Below the pieces are notes generated by a model. The model did not search any database, had not been told where the DNA came from, and saw only the letters and a list, made by a program, of their open reading frames with translations. From positions 186,001 to 250,000 of the forward strand of contig NZ_QUDR01000001.1 of assembly GCF_003477605.1 (NCBI RefSeq): 64,000 nt of DNA. Direction: 5' to 3'. Positions within the stretch are counted from its first letter, which is position 1, and each line of letters starts with the position of its first letter. The DNA is from Clostridium sp. AF37-5. GTDB lineage: Bacteria; Bacillota; Clostridia; Lachnospirales; Lachnospiraceae. Both the position numbers and the translations under genes were made by a program. This document shows, in pieces, positions 44,777 to 54,333 of this stretch.

Positions 44777-45669
44777 TGGCCCGAAAGAAAAAGAAGGCGG
44801 AACAGGAGGGTATTAGCGCCGGATGGATTAATACCTTTGCCGACCTGATGAATCTTTTGCTTTGTTTTTTCGTCCTTTTGTTTTCAATGTCGACTGTCGA
44901 TGCTGATAAGTACGAACAGTTAGTAACATCCATGACGGAGCGGATTAATATCTTTGATGGTGGCGGTGCTGCTGTTGGGGAAGGTGCATTTGTATCAAGT
45001 GGAACCGATCAACTTGTTTCGATTTCGGAGTATTTTAACGAATATGAAAATTCCGGAGAGGACAATCAGAAATCGGAAGAACAGGTTGACAAGCAGGATG
45101 GTAACAAATCTGAGCAGGGCAACCAGTCAACCGGAGAAAAGCCGATGAATGATAAAGCGAAAGCAGAAGAGGGATTTTTAAAAAAACAACAGCAGGAACA
45201 AAAGGAAAAGGCAGAAAAATTGTACAAAGAACTCACACAGGATGCAGAACATCAGAACGTGGAAGACCAGATTAACATTAATATGGATAAAAAATATCAA
45301 TTTGTTCAAATTTCATTAAATGGTGCACTGCTTTTTGAATCCGGCGATATTGAGTTTAAGAAAAACATGGTGCCTTTGATGAGCAAAGTCGGAGATATTT
45401 TGAAGCGATATGCAGACCATCGGATCAAAATTGAAGGACACACGGATAATGTTCCAATTTCCGGCAGATACAAGAACAATATGATGCTTTCAACAGCACG
45501 TGCGAATACGGTGTTTGAATATTTGGTAAATAAAAAACATATGAAGCCAAAGGAGACGGAAATTGAGATTTCCGGTATGGGTGAGTATGAGCCGGTGGCA
45601 TCCAATAAAACAAGAAAAGGACGCGCTCAGAACCGGCGTGTTGAGATTAAGATTTATACAAGTAAGTAA
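44776..45669 (+). CDS. motB: Flagellar motor stator protein MotB
   Basis: A 297-residue stator subunit. The single membrane helix starts after the ion-binding Asp23 (NTFADLMNLLLCFFVLLFSMS). A long, acidic and Gln-rich linker (about 80-150) precedes the OmpA-type peptidoglycan-binding domain (about 170-290; KIEGHTDNVPISGRYKNNMMLSTARA). Whether protons or sodium ions are used cannot be read from the sequence. ATG 44776 overlaps the motA stop. Confidence 0.95.
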   Translation: MARKKKKAEQEGISAGWINTFADLMNLLLCFFVLLFSMSTVDADKYEQLVTSMTERINIFDGGGAAVGEGAFVSSGTDQLVSISEYFNEYENSGEDNQKSEEQVDKQDGNKSEQGNQSTGEKPMNDKAKAEEGFLKKQQQEQKEKAEKLYKELTQDAEHQNVEDQININMDKKYQFVQISLNGALLFESGDIEFKKNMVPLMSKVGDILKRYADHRIKIEGHTDNVPISGRYKNNMMLSTARANTVFEYLVNKKHMKPKETEIEISGMGEYEPVASNKTRKGRAQNRRVEIKIYTSK

Positions 45670-45684
45670 ATGGAGGAATTTCTT

Positions 45685-46200
45685 ATGAAGAAGAATATAT
45701 TGACCATTATTGTTATGGCGGTATCAATTGTGAATCTTGTATTGGGGATTGTACTTGTCTTTTCTATTGTACCTGCCTCAAATAAGACAGCTGCTCTGGT
45801 TGATAAAGTGGCATCGGTGATTGATTTAAATATTGATGACCCAAATTCCGAAGAGCAGGACTATACAATTGATGATTTGGTGGCTTATACGAAAACTTAT
45901 GATTCGGCAGTAAATATTAACCTAAAAAAAGATGCCGGTGACGACAGCAACCATTATGCGCAGCTTGCCGGTTTTACAATTTCTTTTAACAGCAAAGCCG
46001 ATGATTATAAAAAGGTGAGTGAATCGATTCAGACCAATGATATTTATGTAGATGATATTGTGAAAGAAACACTTGGAAGTTATACAGCTACAACATTAGA
46101 CTTGGTAAAGGTTCGTTCTGAAATTGTGAAGAAAATTCAGGCAAAATACAATACAAAGGCAGTTGTTGAGATTTCGTTAAAAGATCCATTGATTGCCTGA
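45685..46200 (+). CDS. fliL: Flagellar basal-body-associated protein FliL
   Basis: A 171-residue protein with one N-terminal membrane helix (about residues 5-28) and the FliL domain on the outer face. FliL supports the stator and motor output. Similarity to well-known FliL is modest, but size, topology and position before fliM fit. ATG 45685 is preferred because tggagga (45671-45677) is 7 nt upstream; the in-frame ATG 45670 overlaps that RBS. Confidence 0.82.
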   Translation: MKKNILTIIVMAVSIVNLVLGIVLVFSIVPASNKTAALVDKVASVIDLNIDDPNSEEQDYTIDDLVAYTKTYDSAVNINLKKDAGDDSNHYAQLAGFTISFNSKADDYKKVSESIQTNDIYVDDIVKETLGSYTATTLDLVKVRSEIVKKIQAKYNTKAVVEISLKDPLIA

Positions 46201-46222
46201 TTGTAAGAATCGAAAAAAAGAC

Positions 46223-46251
46223 TTTAGTTTATGAAGGAAATATGATATAAT
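46223..46251 (+). promoter_or_regulatory. Internal promoter upstream of fliM
   Basis: A perfect TATAAT (46246-46251) is preceded by TGA (an extended -10, TGN). A weak -35, TTTAGT (46223-46228), lies 17 bp upstream. It sits in the 83-bp gap between fliL and fliM, one of the few non-coding gaps of the operon. Confidence 0.5.
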
Positions 46252-46283
46252 AAACAACAGTGTGAGAAAAGAGGTGAGAACAA

Positions 46284-47261
46284 ATGGGTGACGTATTGTC
46301 GCAGAATGAGATAGATAATTTGTTATCCGCGCTTAATAGTGGTGAATTTGACCCAGATGAGGCGGGTGAGACGGATGATCGACAGATTAAGGATTATGAT
46401 TTTGCGAGACCATCCAAGTTCTCAAAAGAGCATCTGCGAACGCTTGAATTTATTTTTGAGCATTATGCCAGACTTCTTTCCACAAATCTGCCAGTATATC
46501 TTCGTAAGAACGTACAGGTTGAAGTGATGCATTCGGAGGCGGTTACTTATCAGGAGTTTTCCAATTCCTTGTCAAATCCGGTTATACTAGGTGTTGTAAA
46601 TTTTGCGCCACTTGATGGTAACATTATTATGGAAGTGTCAACGGAAATTGGGTTTGCTGTTGTCGACCGAATGCTTGGAGGCGGTGGAAAGCCGTTGGAG
46701 AAAAATCGCGAATTTACGGAAATAGAATTGACAATTATTGAACGCATTATGGTAGTTTGCACAAACCTTTTGGTGGAACCGTGGCATACTGTTCAGGTGT
46801 TGGAGCCGATGCTTGAGAGGATTGAGACAAACTCGCAGTTTGCTCAGTTTGTTACACCAAATGAGATGACATCGATTGTTACGATGAGCATTAAAATTGG
46901 TGAAGTAGAGGGACTTATGAATGTTTGTATTCCATATGCGGTATTAGAGCCGGTGATTGATAAGGTGAACACTAAATACTGGTACTCCACTTCTGTAGCA
47001 ACCGGAGACGGTACATATAGAGATTACCTGGAAGAATCATTGCAGAGAGCTCAGATTCCGGTTCGTGCGATTATGGGACGAAGCGCGATATCGGTGAATG
47101 ACTTCATTCATTTGCAGCCGGGGGATATTATAAAAGTAAACACGAGGCTGGAAGATGAATTGGATGTTTATGTTGGCAACATAAAGAAATTTTCTGCAAT
47201 CCCGGGAGCTTATGAAGATTCCTATGCAGTAAAAATAAAATCAATTTACAGAGAGGAGTAG
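46284..47261 (+). CDS. fliM: Flagellar motor switch protein FliM
   Basis: A 325-residue C-ring protein. The N-terminal CheY-P-binding peptide LSQNEIDNLLSAL is present, the middle CheC-like domain (about 40-230) includes the FliG-binding GGGGKPLEKNREFTEIE loop, and the C-terminal SpoA domain ends the protein (VNDFIHLQPGDIIKVNTR). The RBS gaggtga precedes ATG 46284. Confidence 0.97.
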   Translation: MGDVLSQNEIDNLLSALNSGEFDPDEAGETDDRQIKDYDFARPSKFSKEHLRTLEFIFEHYARLLSTNLPVYLRKNVQVEVMHSEAVTYQEFSNSLSNPVILGVVNFAPLDGNIIMEVSTEIGFAVVDRMLGGGGKPLEKNREFTEIELTIIERIMVVCTNLLVEPWHTVQVLEPMLERIETNSQFAQFVTPNEMTSIVTMSIKIGEVEGLMNVCIPYAVLEPVIDKVNTKYWYSTSVATGDGTYRDYLEESLQRAQIPVRAIMGRSAISVNDFIHLQPGDIIKVNTRLEDELDVYVGNIKKFSAIPGAYEDSYAVKIKSIYREE

Positions 47262-47265
47262 TGCA

Positions 47266-48459
47266 ATGGACGGAATGTTATCGCAGGAAGAGATTAATGC
47301 GTTATTAGGCAATATGGATGCGGATAGCACTTCAGAAGAAGCAGCATCGGATGCCGTACAGACATCAAGCGATATTTCGAAAGCCGAGAAGCTGACTCCG
47401 GAAGAATCGGATGCGTTAGGTGAAATTTCAAATATAAGTATGGGGACGGCGGCAACGACGTTGTCGATTTTGGTTAATAACCGGGTTGATATTACAACTC
47501 CTACTGTTTCCTACACGACACTAGAGGAATTGTCTGCACAGTGCGAGGCTCCGGTTGTTTTCATTTACATATCTTATAAGACGGGCTTACAAGGTAAAAA
47601 TTTATTAATATTGAAAGAAAGGGATGTAAAGGTAATTACTGACCTTATGATGGGCGGTGACGGAACCAACGTCGATGACACCGAATTAAGTGATTTACAT
47701 TTGAGTGCTATTTGTGAAGCGATGAATCAGATGATGGGTTCGGCAGCGACATCGATGTCATCCATGATTAATGAAAAGGTGGATATTAGTCCGCCGACTG
47801 CTACGAGAGTTGATTTTGGAGAGGGATTAGATGGGGCTGGTCTTGGTGATTTGTCCGGGCAGTTATTTGCACAGGTTTCTTTCCGAATGGAAATTGGTGA
47901 TTTGGTTGACAGTGAGATTATGCAGTTGTACCCAATCGAATTTGCCAGATTGATTTATCAGCAGTTTGTTGGTAAGACAGGTGGTGATTCGGCTGAGAAC
48001 GCTCCTGCAAGCCAGGCAGTTGCCGTAGAACCGGCACCGCAGCCACAGGCACAGCCGGCAGCACCGGCGCCACAGCCAGTGCCACAAAATTTTGCAAATC
48101 CACAACAACAACCTATGGCAGGAATGCAGCAGCCAATGTATGCTGTTCCGCCACAGGATATTAATATACAGCCGGCACAGTTCCAAAATTTTGCTCAGGC
48201 ACCTCAGCTTGACGGAATTGCACCGGAAAACATTGATTTGATTATGGATGTTCCATTGGAAGTTACCGTGGAACTTGGAAGAACCAGCAAATCGATAAAA
48301 GATATACTGGATTTTGCACCGGGAACAATCATTGAATTGGATAAGTTGGCAGGGGAGCCAATTGATGTTCTTGTAAATGGAAAATTTGTTGCCAAGGGCG
48401 AGGTTGTTGTAATTGAGGAAAGTTTCGGTATTCGTGTAACCGAGATTATTAAAGAATAA
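47266..48459 (+). CDS. fliY: Flagellar motor switch phosphatase FliY
   Basis: A 397-residue FliY. The N-terminal CheY-P-binding peptide LSQEEINALLGNM is followed by a CheC-type phosphatase domain (about 45-240), a Pro/Gln/Ala-rich linker (about 245-320) and a C-terminal FliN/SpoA domain (about 325-397). Both CheC signatures ([D/S]xxxExxN, then Pro 23 residues on) are complete: DALGEISN and SAICEAMN. It should therefore dephosphorylate CheY-P at the switch as well as build the C-ring. The RBS lies in the end of fliM, 4 bp upstream. Confidence 0.95.
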   Translation: MDGMLSQEEINALLGNMDADSTSEEAASDAVQTSSDISKAEKLTPEESDALGEISNISMGTAATTLSILVNNRVDITTPTVSYTTLEELSAQCEAPVVFIYISYKTGLQGKNLLILKERDVKVITDLMMGGDGTNVDDTELSDLHLSAICEAMNQMMGSAATSMSSMINEKVDISPPTATRVDFGEGLDGAGLGDLSGQLFAQVSFRMEIGDLVDSEIMQLYPIEFARLIYQQFVGKTGGDSAENAPASQAVAVEPAPQPQAQPAAPAPQPVPQNFANPQQQPMAGMQQPMYAVPPQDINIQPAQFQNFAQAPQLDGIAPENIDLIMDVPLEVTVELGRTSKSIKDILDFAPGTIIELDKLAGEPIDVLVNGKFVAKGEVVVIEESFGIRVTEIIKE

Positions 48460-48476
48460 AATGGAGGAAAGTTATA

Positions 48477-48839
48477 ATGGCAAAGAGTGTATTAATTTGT
48501 GATGACGCAGCATTTATGAGAGTCATGATCAAAGATATTTTGACAAAGAATGGATATGATGTCGCAGGGGAAGCAGAGAATGGACTCAAAGCTGTCGAGA
48601 AATACAACGAAACAAAACCGGACCTTGTAATGATGGATATCACAATGCCGGAGATGGATGGTATTCAGGCTCTGAAAAAGATTAAAGAAGCTGATGCGAA
48701 TGCTACGGTTATTATGTGTTCCGCTATGGGTCAGCAGGCAATGGTTATCGAATCCATTCAGTCTGGTGCAAAGGATTTTATTGTAAAACCTTTCCAGGCA
48801 GATCGTGTATTAGAGGCTGTTAAGAAGGCTATTGGCTAA
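48477..48839 (+). CDS. cheY: Chemotaxis response regulator CheY
   Basis: A 120-residue receiver domain. Asp9, Asp10 and the phospho-acceptor Asp54 (MMDITMPEMDG), the Ser/Thr-type switch (VIMCSAMGQ) and Lys104 (DFIVKPFQ region) are all present. It is phosphorylated by CheA and binds FliM/FliY, encoded directly upstream. The RBS tggagga precedes ATG 48477. The stop overlaps fliO (TAATG). Confidence 0.97.
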   Translation: MAKSVLICDDAAFMRVMIKDILTKNGYDVAGEAENGLKAVEKYNETKPDLVMMDITMPEMDGIQALKKIKEADANATVIMCSAMGQQAMVIESIQSGAKDFIVKPFQADRVLEAVKKAIG

Positions 48840-49183
48840 TGCTTGAGAATATTTTACAGTTGACCGCTGTTGTTGTTGTCTTTGTCCTTGTCCTTGCCGG
48901 GACGTATTATGTGACAAAATGGATTGCAAAATCTGGGATGATACAGAGCCAGTCACGTAATATTAAGGTGATTGAGACATTTAAAATTACGAATGGGAAA
49001 TACATTCAGATTATTCAGTTAGGCAAGAAGTATTATTCCATTGGTGTTACAAAGGATCAGATTACCTTTTTAACACCATTGGATGAAGCTCAACTGGATT
49101 TTTCAGAAGAAGTTCGTAATGGTCAGAAAGTTTCGTTTAAAGAACTGCTTGACAAGTTGAACAAAAACAAGAAAGAAAATTAG
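48839..49183 (+). CDS. fliO: Flagellar biosynthesis protein FliO
   Basis: A 114-residue protein with one membrane helix (about residues 5-27, ILQLTAVVVVFVLVLAGTYY) and a small cytoplasmic domain (VIETFKITNGKYIQIIQLGKKYYSIGVTKDQITFL). FliO helps FliP assemble into the export gate. It lies between cheY and fliP, the usual Firmicutes place. Confidence 0.9.
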   Translation: MLENILQLTAVVVVFVLVLAGTYYVTKWIAKSGMIQSQSRNIKVIETFKITNGKYIQIIQLGKKYYSIGVTKDQITFLTPLDEAQLDFSEEVRNGQKVSFKELLDKLNKNKKEN

Positions 49184-49198
49184 AAAAGGTTGGTATTT

Positions 49199-50062
49199 AT
49201 GAAGACACAGAAGAAAGCACATCAAGTATCTGTACGAGTTGTAATTCTGTTAGCCATGCTTTGTATATTAACCTTTTTTTGTAGTGCCACAATTTATGTG
49301 CATGCGGCACCGGTTAGTTCAAAATCAGATATAAGCGAAGCAAGTGGCAGTTCCAAAGGAGAAGTGCAGGATCCGGACTCTCCGCAGGATTTTCAGTTTA
49401 ATATTACTTCCAATGCCGGAAGTTCCAGCTTGTCGGCAAGTATGAAGATGATTTTGGTGTTGACATTATTGTCGTTAGCACCGTTTTTGCTTGTTATGGT
49501 AACTTCCTTTACAAGAATTATTGTCGTTCTTCATTTTGTCCGTTCGGCATTGGGAACGCAGACTTCACCACCTAATCAGGTATTGATTGGAATTGCGTTG
49601 TTTTTGACCCTTTTTATTATGGCACCTGTTATGACGCAGATAAATAAAGATTGTATTCAGCCATATGATAAGGGGAAACTTACTCAGGAAGAAGCATTAA
49701 ATGCCGGACTCAAACCAATCCGCAAATTTATGTTTGAGCAGACGAACCGGAAGGATATCCGCTTGTTTATGGAAATTGAGAAACAGAGCAATGATGTTTC
49801 CATTGAAAAAGAAGATGAGATACCGACTCTTGTTCTGATACCGGCGTTTATGATAAGTGAATTACGAATTGCGTTTATTATCGGTTTTTTGATATACTTG
49901 CCGTTTATCGTAATTGATATGGTAGTGGCATCGACACTTATGTCGATGGGTATGATGATGCTGCCGCCGACGACGATTTCGATGCCGTTTAAGATATTAT
50001 TGTTTGTCTTAGCAGATGGCTGGAATCTCGTGATTGGACAGTTGGTCAAAACCTTTTACTGA
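49199..50062 (+). CDS. fliP: Flagellar export gate protein FliP
   Basis: A 287-residue export-gate protein with a cleavable signal peptide (about residues 1-38), four membrane helices and the FliP signatures PFLLVMVTSFTRIIVVLHFVRSALGTQTSPPNQVLIG and PAFMISELRIAFIIGFLIYLPF. ATG 49199 is chosen; the track upstream to TTG 49190 adds three residues and overlaps the aaaaggt RBS. Confidence 0.96.
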   Translation: MKTQKKAHQVSVRVVILLAMLCILTFFCSATIYVHAAPVSSKSDISEASGSSKGEVQDPDSPQDFQFNITSNAGSSSLSASMKMILVLTLLSLAPFLLVMVTSFTRIIVVLHFVRSALGTQTSPPNQVLIGIALFLTLFIMAPVMTQINKDCIQPYDKGKLTQEEALNAGLKPIRKFMFEQTNRKDIRLFMEIEKQSNDVSIEKEDEIPTLVLIPAFMISELRIAFIIGFLIYLPFIVIDMVVASTLMSMGMMMLPPTTISMPFKILLFVLADGWNLVIGQLVKTFY

Positions 50063-50076
50063 CAGGGGGCGATTAG

Positions 50077-50349
50077 ATGACAGATGCAGATGTACTTGAT
50101 GTGACAGTCGATATGATTTGGTGTATCATTAAATGTAGTGCTCCGTTGTTGTTAGTTTCCCTGATTGTTGGACTGGTAATTAGTATTTTTCAGACAGTTA
50201 CTTCCATTCAGGAGCAGACTTTAACCTTTGTTCCGAAACTATTGGCAATATTCATTACAATGCTTATATGTGGTGGATGGATTATGAACAATTGCGTGGA
50301 ACTTTTTACAAAACTGTGTGAAAAATTTGCTCTTTATGCAGGAGGCTGA
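50077..50349 (+). CDS. fliQ: Flagellar export gate protein FliQ
   Basis: A 90-residue protein with two membrane helices separated by FQTVTSIQEQTLTFVPKL, the characteristic FliQ loop. It assembles with FliP and FliR around the export channel. Confidence 0.96.
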   Translation: MTDADVLDVTVDMIWCIIKCSAPLLLVSLIVGLVISIFQTVTSIQEQTLTFVPKLLAIFITMLICGGWIMNNCVELFTKLCEKFALYAGG

Positions 50350-50351
50350 GA

Positions 50352-51128
50352 ATGACATTTACGCTCGAACACCTGGAGTTTTATCTCTTGATTTTGATGA
50401 GAGTTTCCGGGTTTATTATGACAGCACCATTTTTTAGTTATTCGTCTGTGCCAATGCGGATTCGTGCGGCAATGAGCGTTTTTATGTCCTTAGTGGTGAT
50501 TCAGGTCACTCCGGTTGTCGATTTGACGTATTCCGGGGTGTTTGGATATTCAGCACTCGTTTTGAAAGAATCTATGATTGGTGTAGTTCTTGGATTGATG
50601 TGCAGTATGTGTTTTTACATTATTAACCTGGCGGGACAGTTGATGGATATGGAAATGGGATTATCCATGGCAAATATGTTTGACCCGATGGTGAATATGC
50701 AGTTTTCTGTAACCGGAAGTTTGTACAATTATCTGCTTATGCTCATGTTAGTTGTTACCAATATGCATTATTACATCATTCGAGCAATTGTGGATTCTTT
50801 TTCCTATTTCAATGTTGGGAAAGCGGTGTTTGATACCGTTTCACTGAAAAACATCGTGGTTGATTTTATTGCGAATTATTTCATCATTGCGGTGCGTATT
50901 GTTCTGCCGGTTTTCTGTTGTATGCTGCTGATTAATGTTGTGCTTGGTGTACTTGCTAAGGCAGCACCACAGATGAATATGTTTGTGGTTGGTATGCAGA
51001 TTAAGGTGCTGGCAGGACTGGCTGTTTTGGTAATTGTGATACAGAGTTTTCCGATGGTTTCAGATTACATTTTTGGTGAAATGAAGGACGTAATCACACA
51101 GGTGATTCATTTGTTTACACCGAAGTGA
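50352..51128 (+). CDS. fliR: Flagellar export gate protein FliR
   Basis: A 258-residue membrane protein with about six hydrophobic segments and the FliR motif FYIINLAGQLMDMEMGLSMANMFDP. Start ATG 50352 lies 2 bp after the fliQ stop. It completes the FliPQR gate. Confidence 0.95.
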   Translation: MTFTLEHLEFYLLILMRVSGFIMTAPFFSYSSVPMRIRAAMSVFMSLVVIQVTPVVDLTYSGVFGYSALVLKESMIGVVLGLMCSMCFYIINLAGQLMDMEMGLSMANMFDPMVNMQFSVTGSLYNYLLMLMLVVTNMHYYIIRAIVDSFSYFNVGKAVFDTVSLKNIVVDFIANYFIIAVRIVLPVFCCMLLINVVLGVLAKAAPQMNMFVVGMQIKVLAGLAVLVIVIQSFPMVSDYIFGEMKDVITQVIHLFTPK

Positions 51129-51141
51129 AAAGTCGGATGAG

Positions 51142-52263
51142 TTGGCAGGTGATTATTTGGTATATTCCTATAACCTTCAGCTTTTTGCCAAAGACGGTGA
51201 GGGCGGTGAAAAAACAGAACCCGCGACACCCAAAAAGCTGGATAAGGCACGAGAAGAAGGACAGGCTCCAAAGAGCCAGGATTTGAACACGGCAGTTTTA
51301 TTGCTTGTATTATTTGGATGCTTAAAAGTGTTCGGCAGTTTTATGATGAAGCGGTTGTATGACATGTTTCAGTTTTATTATGGAAATATCAACGACTATG
51401 CAACGGATGTATTTACCGTTAAGCGTGCTGATGGTTTGCTTCAGTTTGGCCTCAAGGAGATTACCATTACGTTACTGCCGATGTTAGCACTTGCGATGAT
51501 TGGCGCATTTGTTGTAAATGTTGTTCAGGTTAAATGGAAAGTTACATTAAAGCCGTTACAGCCAAAACCGAATAAAATTAATCCAATTAGCGGTTTTAAA
51601 CGGATGTTTTCAAAAGATAAAATATTTGAATTGATTAAGGCGGTTGTTAAAGTAGGAATTTTGTTCTACGTGGTATATCAGGCGCTAAAAGATGAATGGG
51701 GCATGATTGTCAACATTTATCAGCTTGATATCTGGTCAGCGGTTAGCCTGATTGTTAGTACCGTGTTAAATATTGCCTTTCAGATTACGGCTGTTTTCTT
51801 TGTCATTGCTTTTGCGGACTGGATGTACCAGAAACGCAAGTTTAACAATGACATGAAAATGACGAAACAGGAAGTTAAAGACGAATATAAAAATACGGAA
51901 GGAAATCCACAGATTAAAGGCCAGATTCGAAGAAAGATGCAAGAGGCGTCAAGACGACGTATGATGCAGGAACTGCCGGAGGCGGATGTAGTTATCACGA
52001 ACCCGACTCACTTGGCGGTTGCACTGAAATACGATAAGGAAGTAGCTGAGGCACCAATTGTTGTGGCAAAGGGTGCGGATTATCTGGCGGGCCGTATTCG
52101 TGAAGTAGCAAAGGAAAATAAGATTGAAATTGTAGAAAATAAGCCTTTGGCGAGAATGTTGTATCACAATGTAGAATTAGGAGAGCAGATTCCGCCGGAA
52201 TTGTACCAGATGGTTGCAGAGATTTTAGCTTATGTATATGGATTACAAGGTAAAGTAAGTTGA
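51142..52263 (+). CDS. flhB: Flagellar export switch protein FlhB
   Basis: A 373-residue export-specificity switch. GEKTEPATPKKLDKAREEGQ is the conserved N-terminal part, four membrane helices follow (about 35-215), and the cytoplasmic domain has the autocleavage site NPTH (VVITNPTHLAVAL) near residue 280. No ATG is suitable. The start is TTG 51142 or TTG 51157; the latter has aggtga only 4 nt before it, so the exact start is open. FlhB switches substrate class after contact with FliK. Confidence 0.94.
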   Translation: MAGDYLVYSYNLQLFAKDGEGGEKTEPATPKKLDKAREEGQAPKSQDLNTAVLLLVLFGCLKVFGSFMMKRLYDMFQFYYGNINDYATDVFTVKRADGLLQFGLKEITITLLPMLALAMIGAFVVNVVQVKWKVTLKPLQPKPNKINPISGFKRMFSKDKIFELIKAVVKVGILFYVVYQALKDEWGMIVNIYQLDIWSAVSLIVSTVLNIAFQITAVFFVIAFADWMYQKRKFNNDMKMTKQEVKDEYKNTEGNPQIKGQIRRKMQEASRRRMMQELPEADVVITNPTHLAVALKYDKEVAEAPIVVAKGADYLAGRIREVAKENKIEIVENKPLARMLYHNVELGEQIPPELYQMVAEILAYVYGLQGKVS

Positions 52264-52296
52264 TTTTGATAGAAAAAACGTAAAGGAGGAAAAGCA

Positions 52297-54333
52297 ATGC
52301 GTCGCGAAGATATGGTGTTAGGTGCATTTATCTTAGTGCCTATTTTGTGCTTAATTATTCCGGTTCCGCTCTTTTTGCTGGACTTGTTATTTGCATTAAA
52401 TATTGCACTTTCGATGATTATTTTGTTTAATGCATTGTTTTCTAAAGAGCCTCTTGATATGTCGGCATTTCCGACGTTGCTGCTTTTGACGACGTTATTT
52501 CGATTGTCGTTGAATGTCAGTTCTACAAGAAATATTTTGCTGAAGGCAGATGCCGGTAATGTAGTTGATACATTTGGTAACTTTGTCGGTGGTGGTAACT
52601 TAGTTGTTGGTGCTATTGTGTTCTTTGTATTGGTTATCATGCAGTTACTCGTTATCAACAAAGGTTCCGAGCGTGTGTCAGAAGTAACAGCGCGTTTTAC
52701 ACTGGATGCGATGCCCGGTAAACAGATGGCAATTGATGCTGATTTGAATACAGGTGCCATAACGGATGAGGAGGCAAAAGAACGCCGCGAAAAGATTCAA
52801 CAGGAATCGGCTTTCTTTGGTTCCATGGATGGTGCTACAAAGTACGTCAAGGGAGATGCGACGGCGGGCTTAGTAATTACGGTTTTGAACTTCGTTGGTG
52901 GTATTGCGATTGGTGTTCTGATGAATGGCATGGACATTAATGCAGCGGTTCAGAGATATTCGATTTTGACAATTGGTGATGGTCTGGTGAGCCAGATTCC
53001 ATCCCTTATGATTTCATTATCCACCGGTATTTTGGTAACGAAAGGTTCCAAAGAAGCGGATGTTGGCAATATTTTGAGAAGGCAGCTTTTTTCTACGCCG
53101 AAAGTACTTAATATTGTTGGTATTGCCTTGATTGGCTTAGGTTTGTTTACACCACTGAATATGTTGGTATTTTGTGCCTATGGAATTATGTTTTTACTGA
53201 CGGCAAGAATGATAGCAAATCAATTGGAGATGACAGAGACAGACGAGGCAGTTTCGGAAGAAGAGGAATCCGCAGAGGAAATCAGGAGACCGGAAAATGT
53301 CAGTTCACTGTTGCAGGTGGATGCCATTGAACTGGAATTTGGTTATGGAATTATTCCACTTGCCGATGTCAACCAGGGCGGTGACTTGCTAGACCGTGTG
53401 GTTATGATACGAAGACAGATTGCATTAGAGCTTGGCTGTGTTGTTCCGATGATTCGACTACGTGATAACATTCAGCTCAATCCAAATCAGTATCTGATTA
53501 AGATAAAAGGCGTGCCGGTCAGTGAGGGAGAAATTTTGTTTGACCACTACATGGCGATGAATCCTGGTTATGTAGAAGAAGAAATTTCCGGTATTCCGAC
53601 GTTTGAACCGTCGTACCATCTGCCGGCAATTTGGATTACGGAAAGTCAGCGTGAGCGGGCAGAATCCCTTGGTTATACCGTAGTTGATCCGCCATCAATT
53701 ATTGCGACACATTTGATGGAAATTATCCGATCACATCTGGATGAACTTCTCACCAGACAGGATGTACACAACTTGATTGAGAATGTGAAGGAGGCAAACG
53801 AGACGCTGGTATCAGAACTGGTTCCAAAATTGTTAAATGTTGGAGAAATCCAAAAGGTGTTACAGAATCTTTTGGCGGAAGGCATTTCCATAAGAGATTT
53901 GGTTACAATTTTTGAAACGTTAGCCGATTATGCGCCGACAACGCATGATACGGATGTATTGACGGAGTATGTCAGACAGAGTTTGAAACGTGCAATTTCA
54001 AATCAGTATTTTAATAACAATGAAACAACCAGCGTTGTGACATTGGATCCGAACGTAGAGCAGGTTATTATGGATTCGGTGAAACAGACCGAACAGGGTG
54101 CTTATCTGGCACTTGACCCGGATTATACAAACCGGCTGATGACTTCTTTACGGGAAGAGACAGACAAATTAGAGGAACTGGGACGAACGCCGATTATTAT
54201 TACTTCGCCGATTGTTCGTATGTACCTGAAAAAATTAACGCAAGAACAATTTAGGAATCTGCATGTATTGTCATATAATGAAATTGATTCCGATGTTGAA
54301 TTACAATCAGTTGGGATGGTGACGGTAGAGTGA
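52297..54333 (+). CDS. flhA: Flagellar export gate protein FlhA
   Basis: A 678-residue export protein with about eight membrane helices in the first 310 residues and the FHIPEP signature SSTRNILLKADAGNVVDTFG. The C-terminal cytoplasmic domain (about 330-678) docks chaperone-substrate complexes. The RBS aaggagga precedes ATG 52297. The stop overlaps flhF by 4 bp. Confidence 0.97.
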   Translation: MRREDMVLGAFILVPILCLIIPVPLFLLDLLFALNIALSMIILFNALFSKEPLDMSAFPTLLLLTTLFRLSLNVSSTRNILLKADAGNVVDTFGNFVGGGNLVVGAIVFFVLVIMQLLVINKGSERVSEVTARFTLDAMPGKQMAIDADLNTGAITDEEAKERREKIQQESAFFGSMDGATKYVKGDATAGLVITVLNFVGGIAIGVLMNGMDINAAVQRYSILTIGDGLVSQIPSLMISLSTGILVTKGSKEADVGNILRRQLFSTPKVLNIVGIALIGLGLFTPLNMLVFCAYGIMFLLTARMIANQLEMTETDEAVSEEEESAEEIRRPENVSSLLQVDAIELEFGYGIIPLADVNQGGDLLDRVVMIRRQIALELGCVVPMIRLRDNIQLNPNQYLIKIKGVPVSEGEILFDHYMAMNPGYVEEEISGIPTFEPSYHLPAIWITESQRERAESLGYTVVDPPSIIATHLMEIIRSHLDELLTRQDVHNLIENVKEANETLVSELVPKLLNVGEIQKVLQNLLAEGISIRDLVTIFETLADYAPTTHDTDVLTEYVRQSLKRAISNQYFNNNETTSVVTLDPNVEQVIMDSVKQTEQGAYLALDPDYTNRLMTSLREETDKLEELGRTPIIITSPIVRMYLKKLTQEQFRNLHVLSYNEIDSDVELQSVGMVTVE

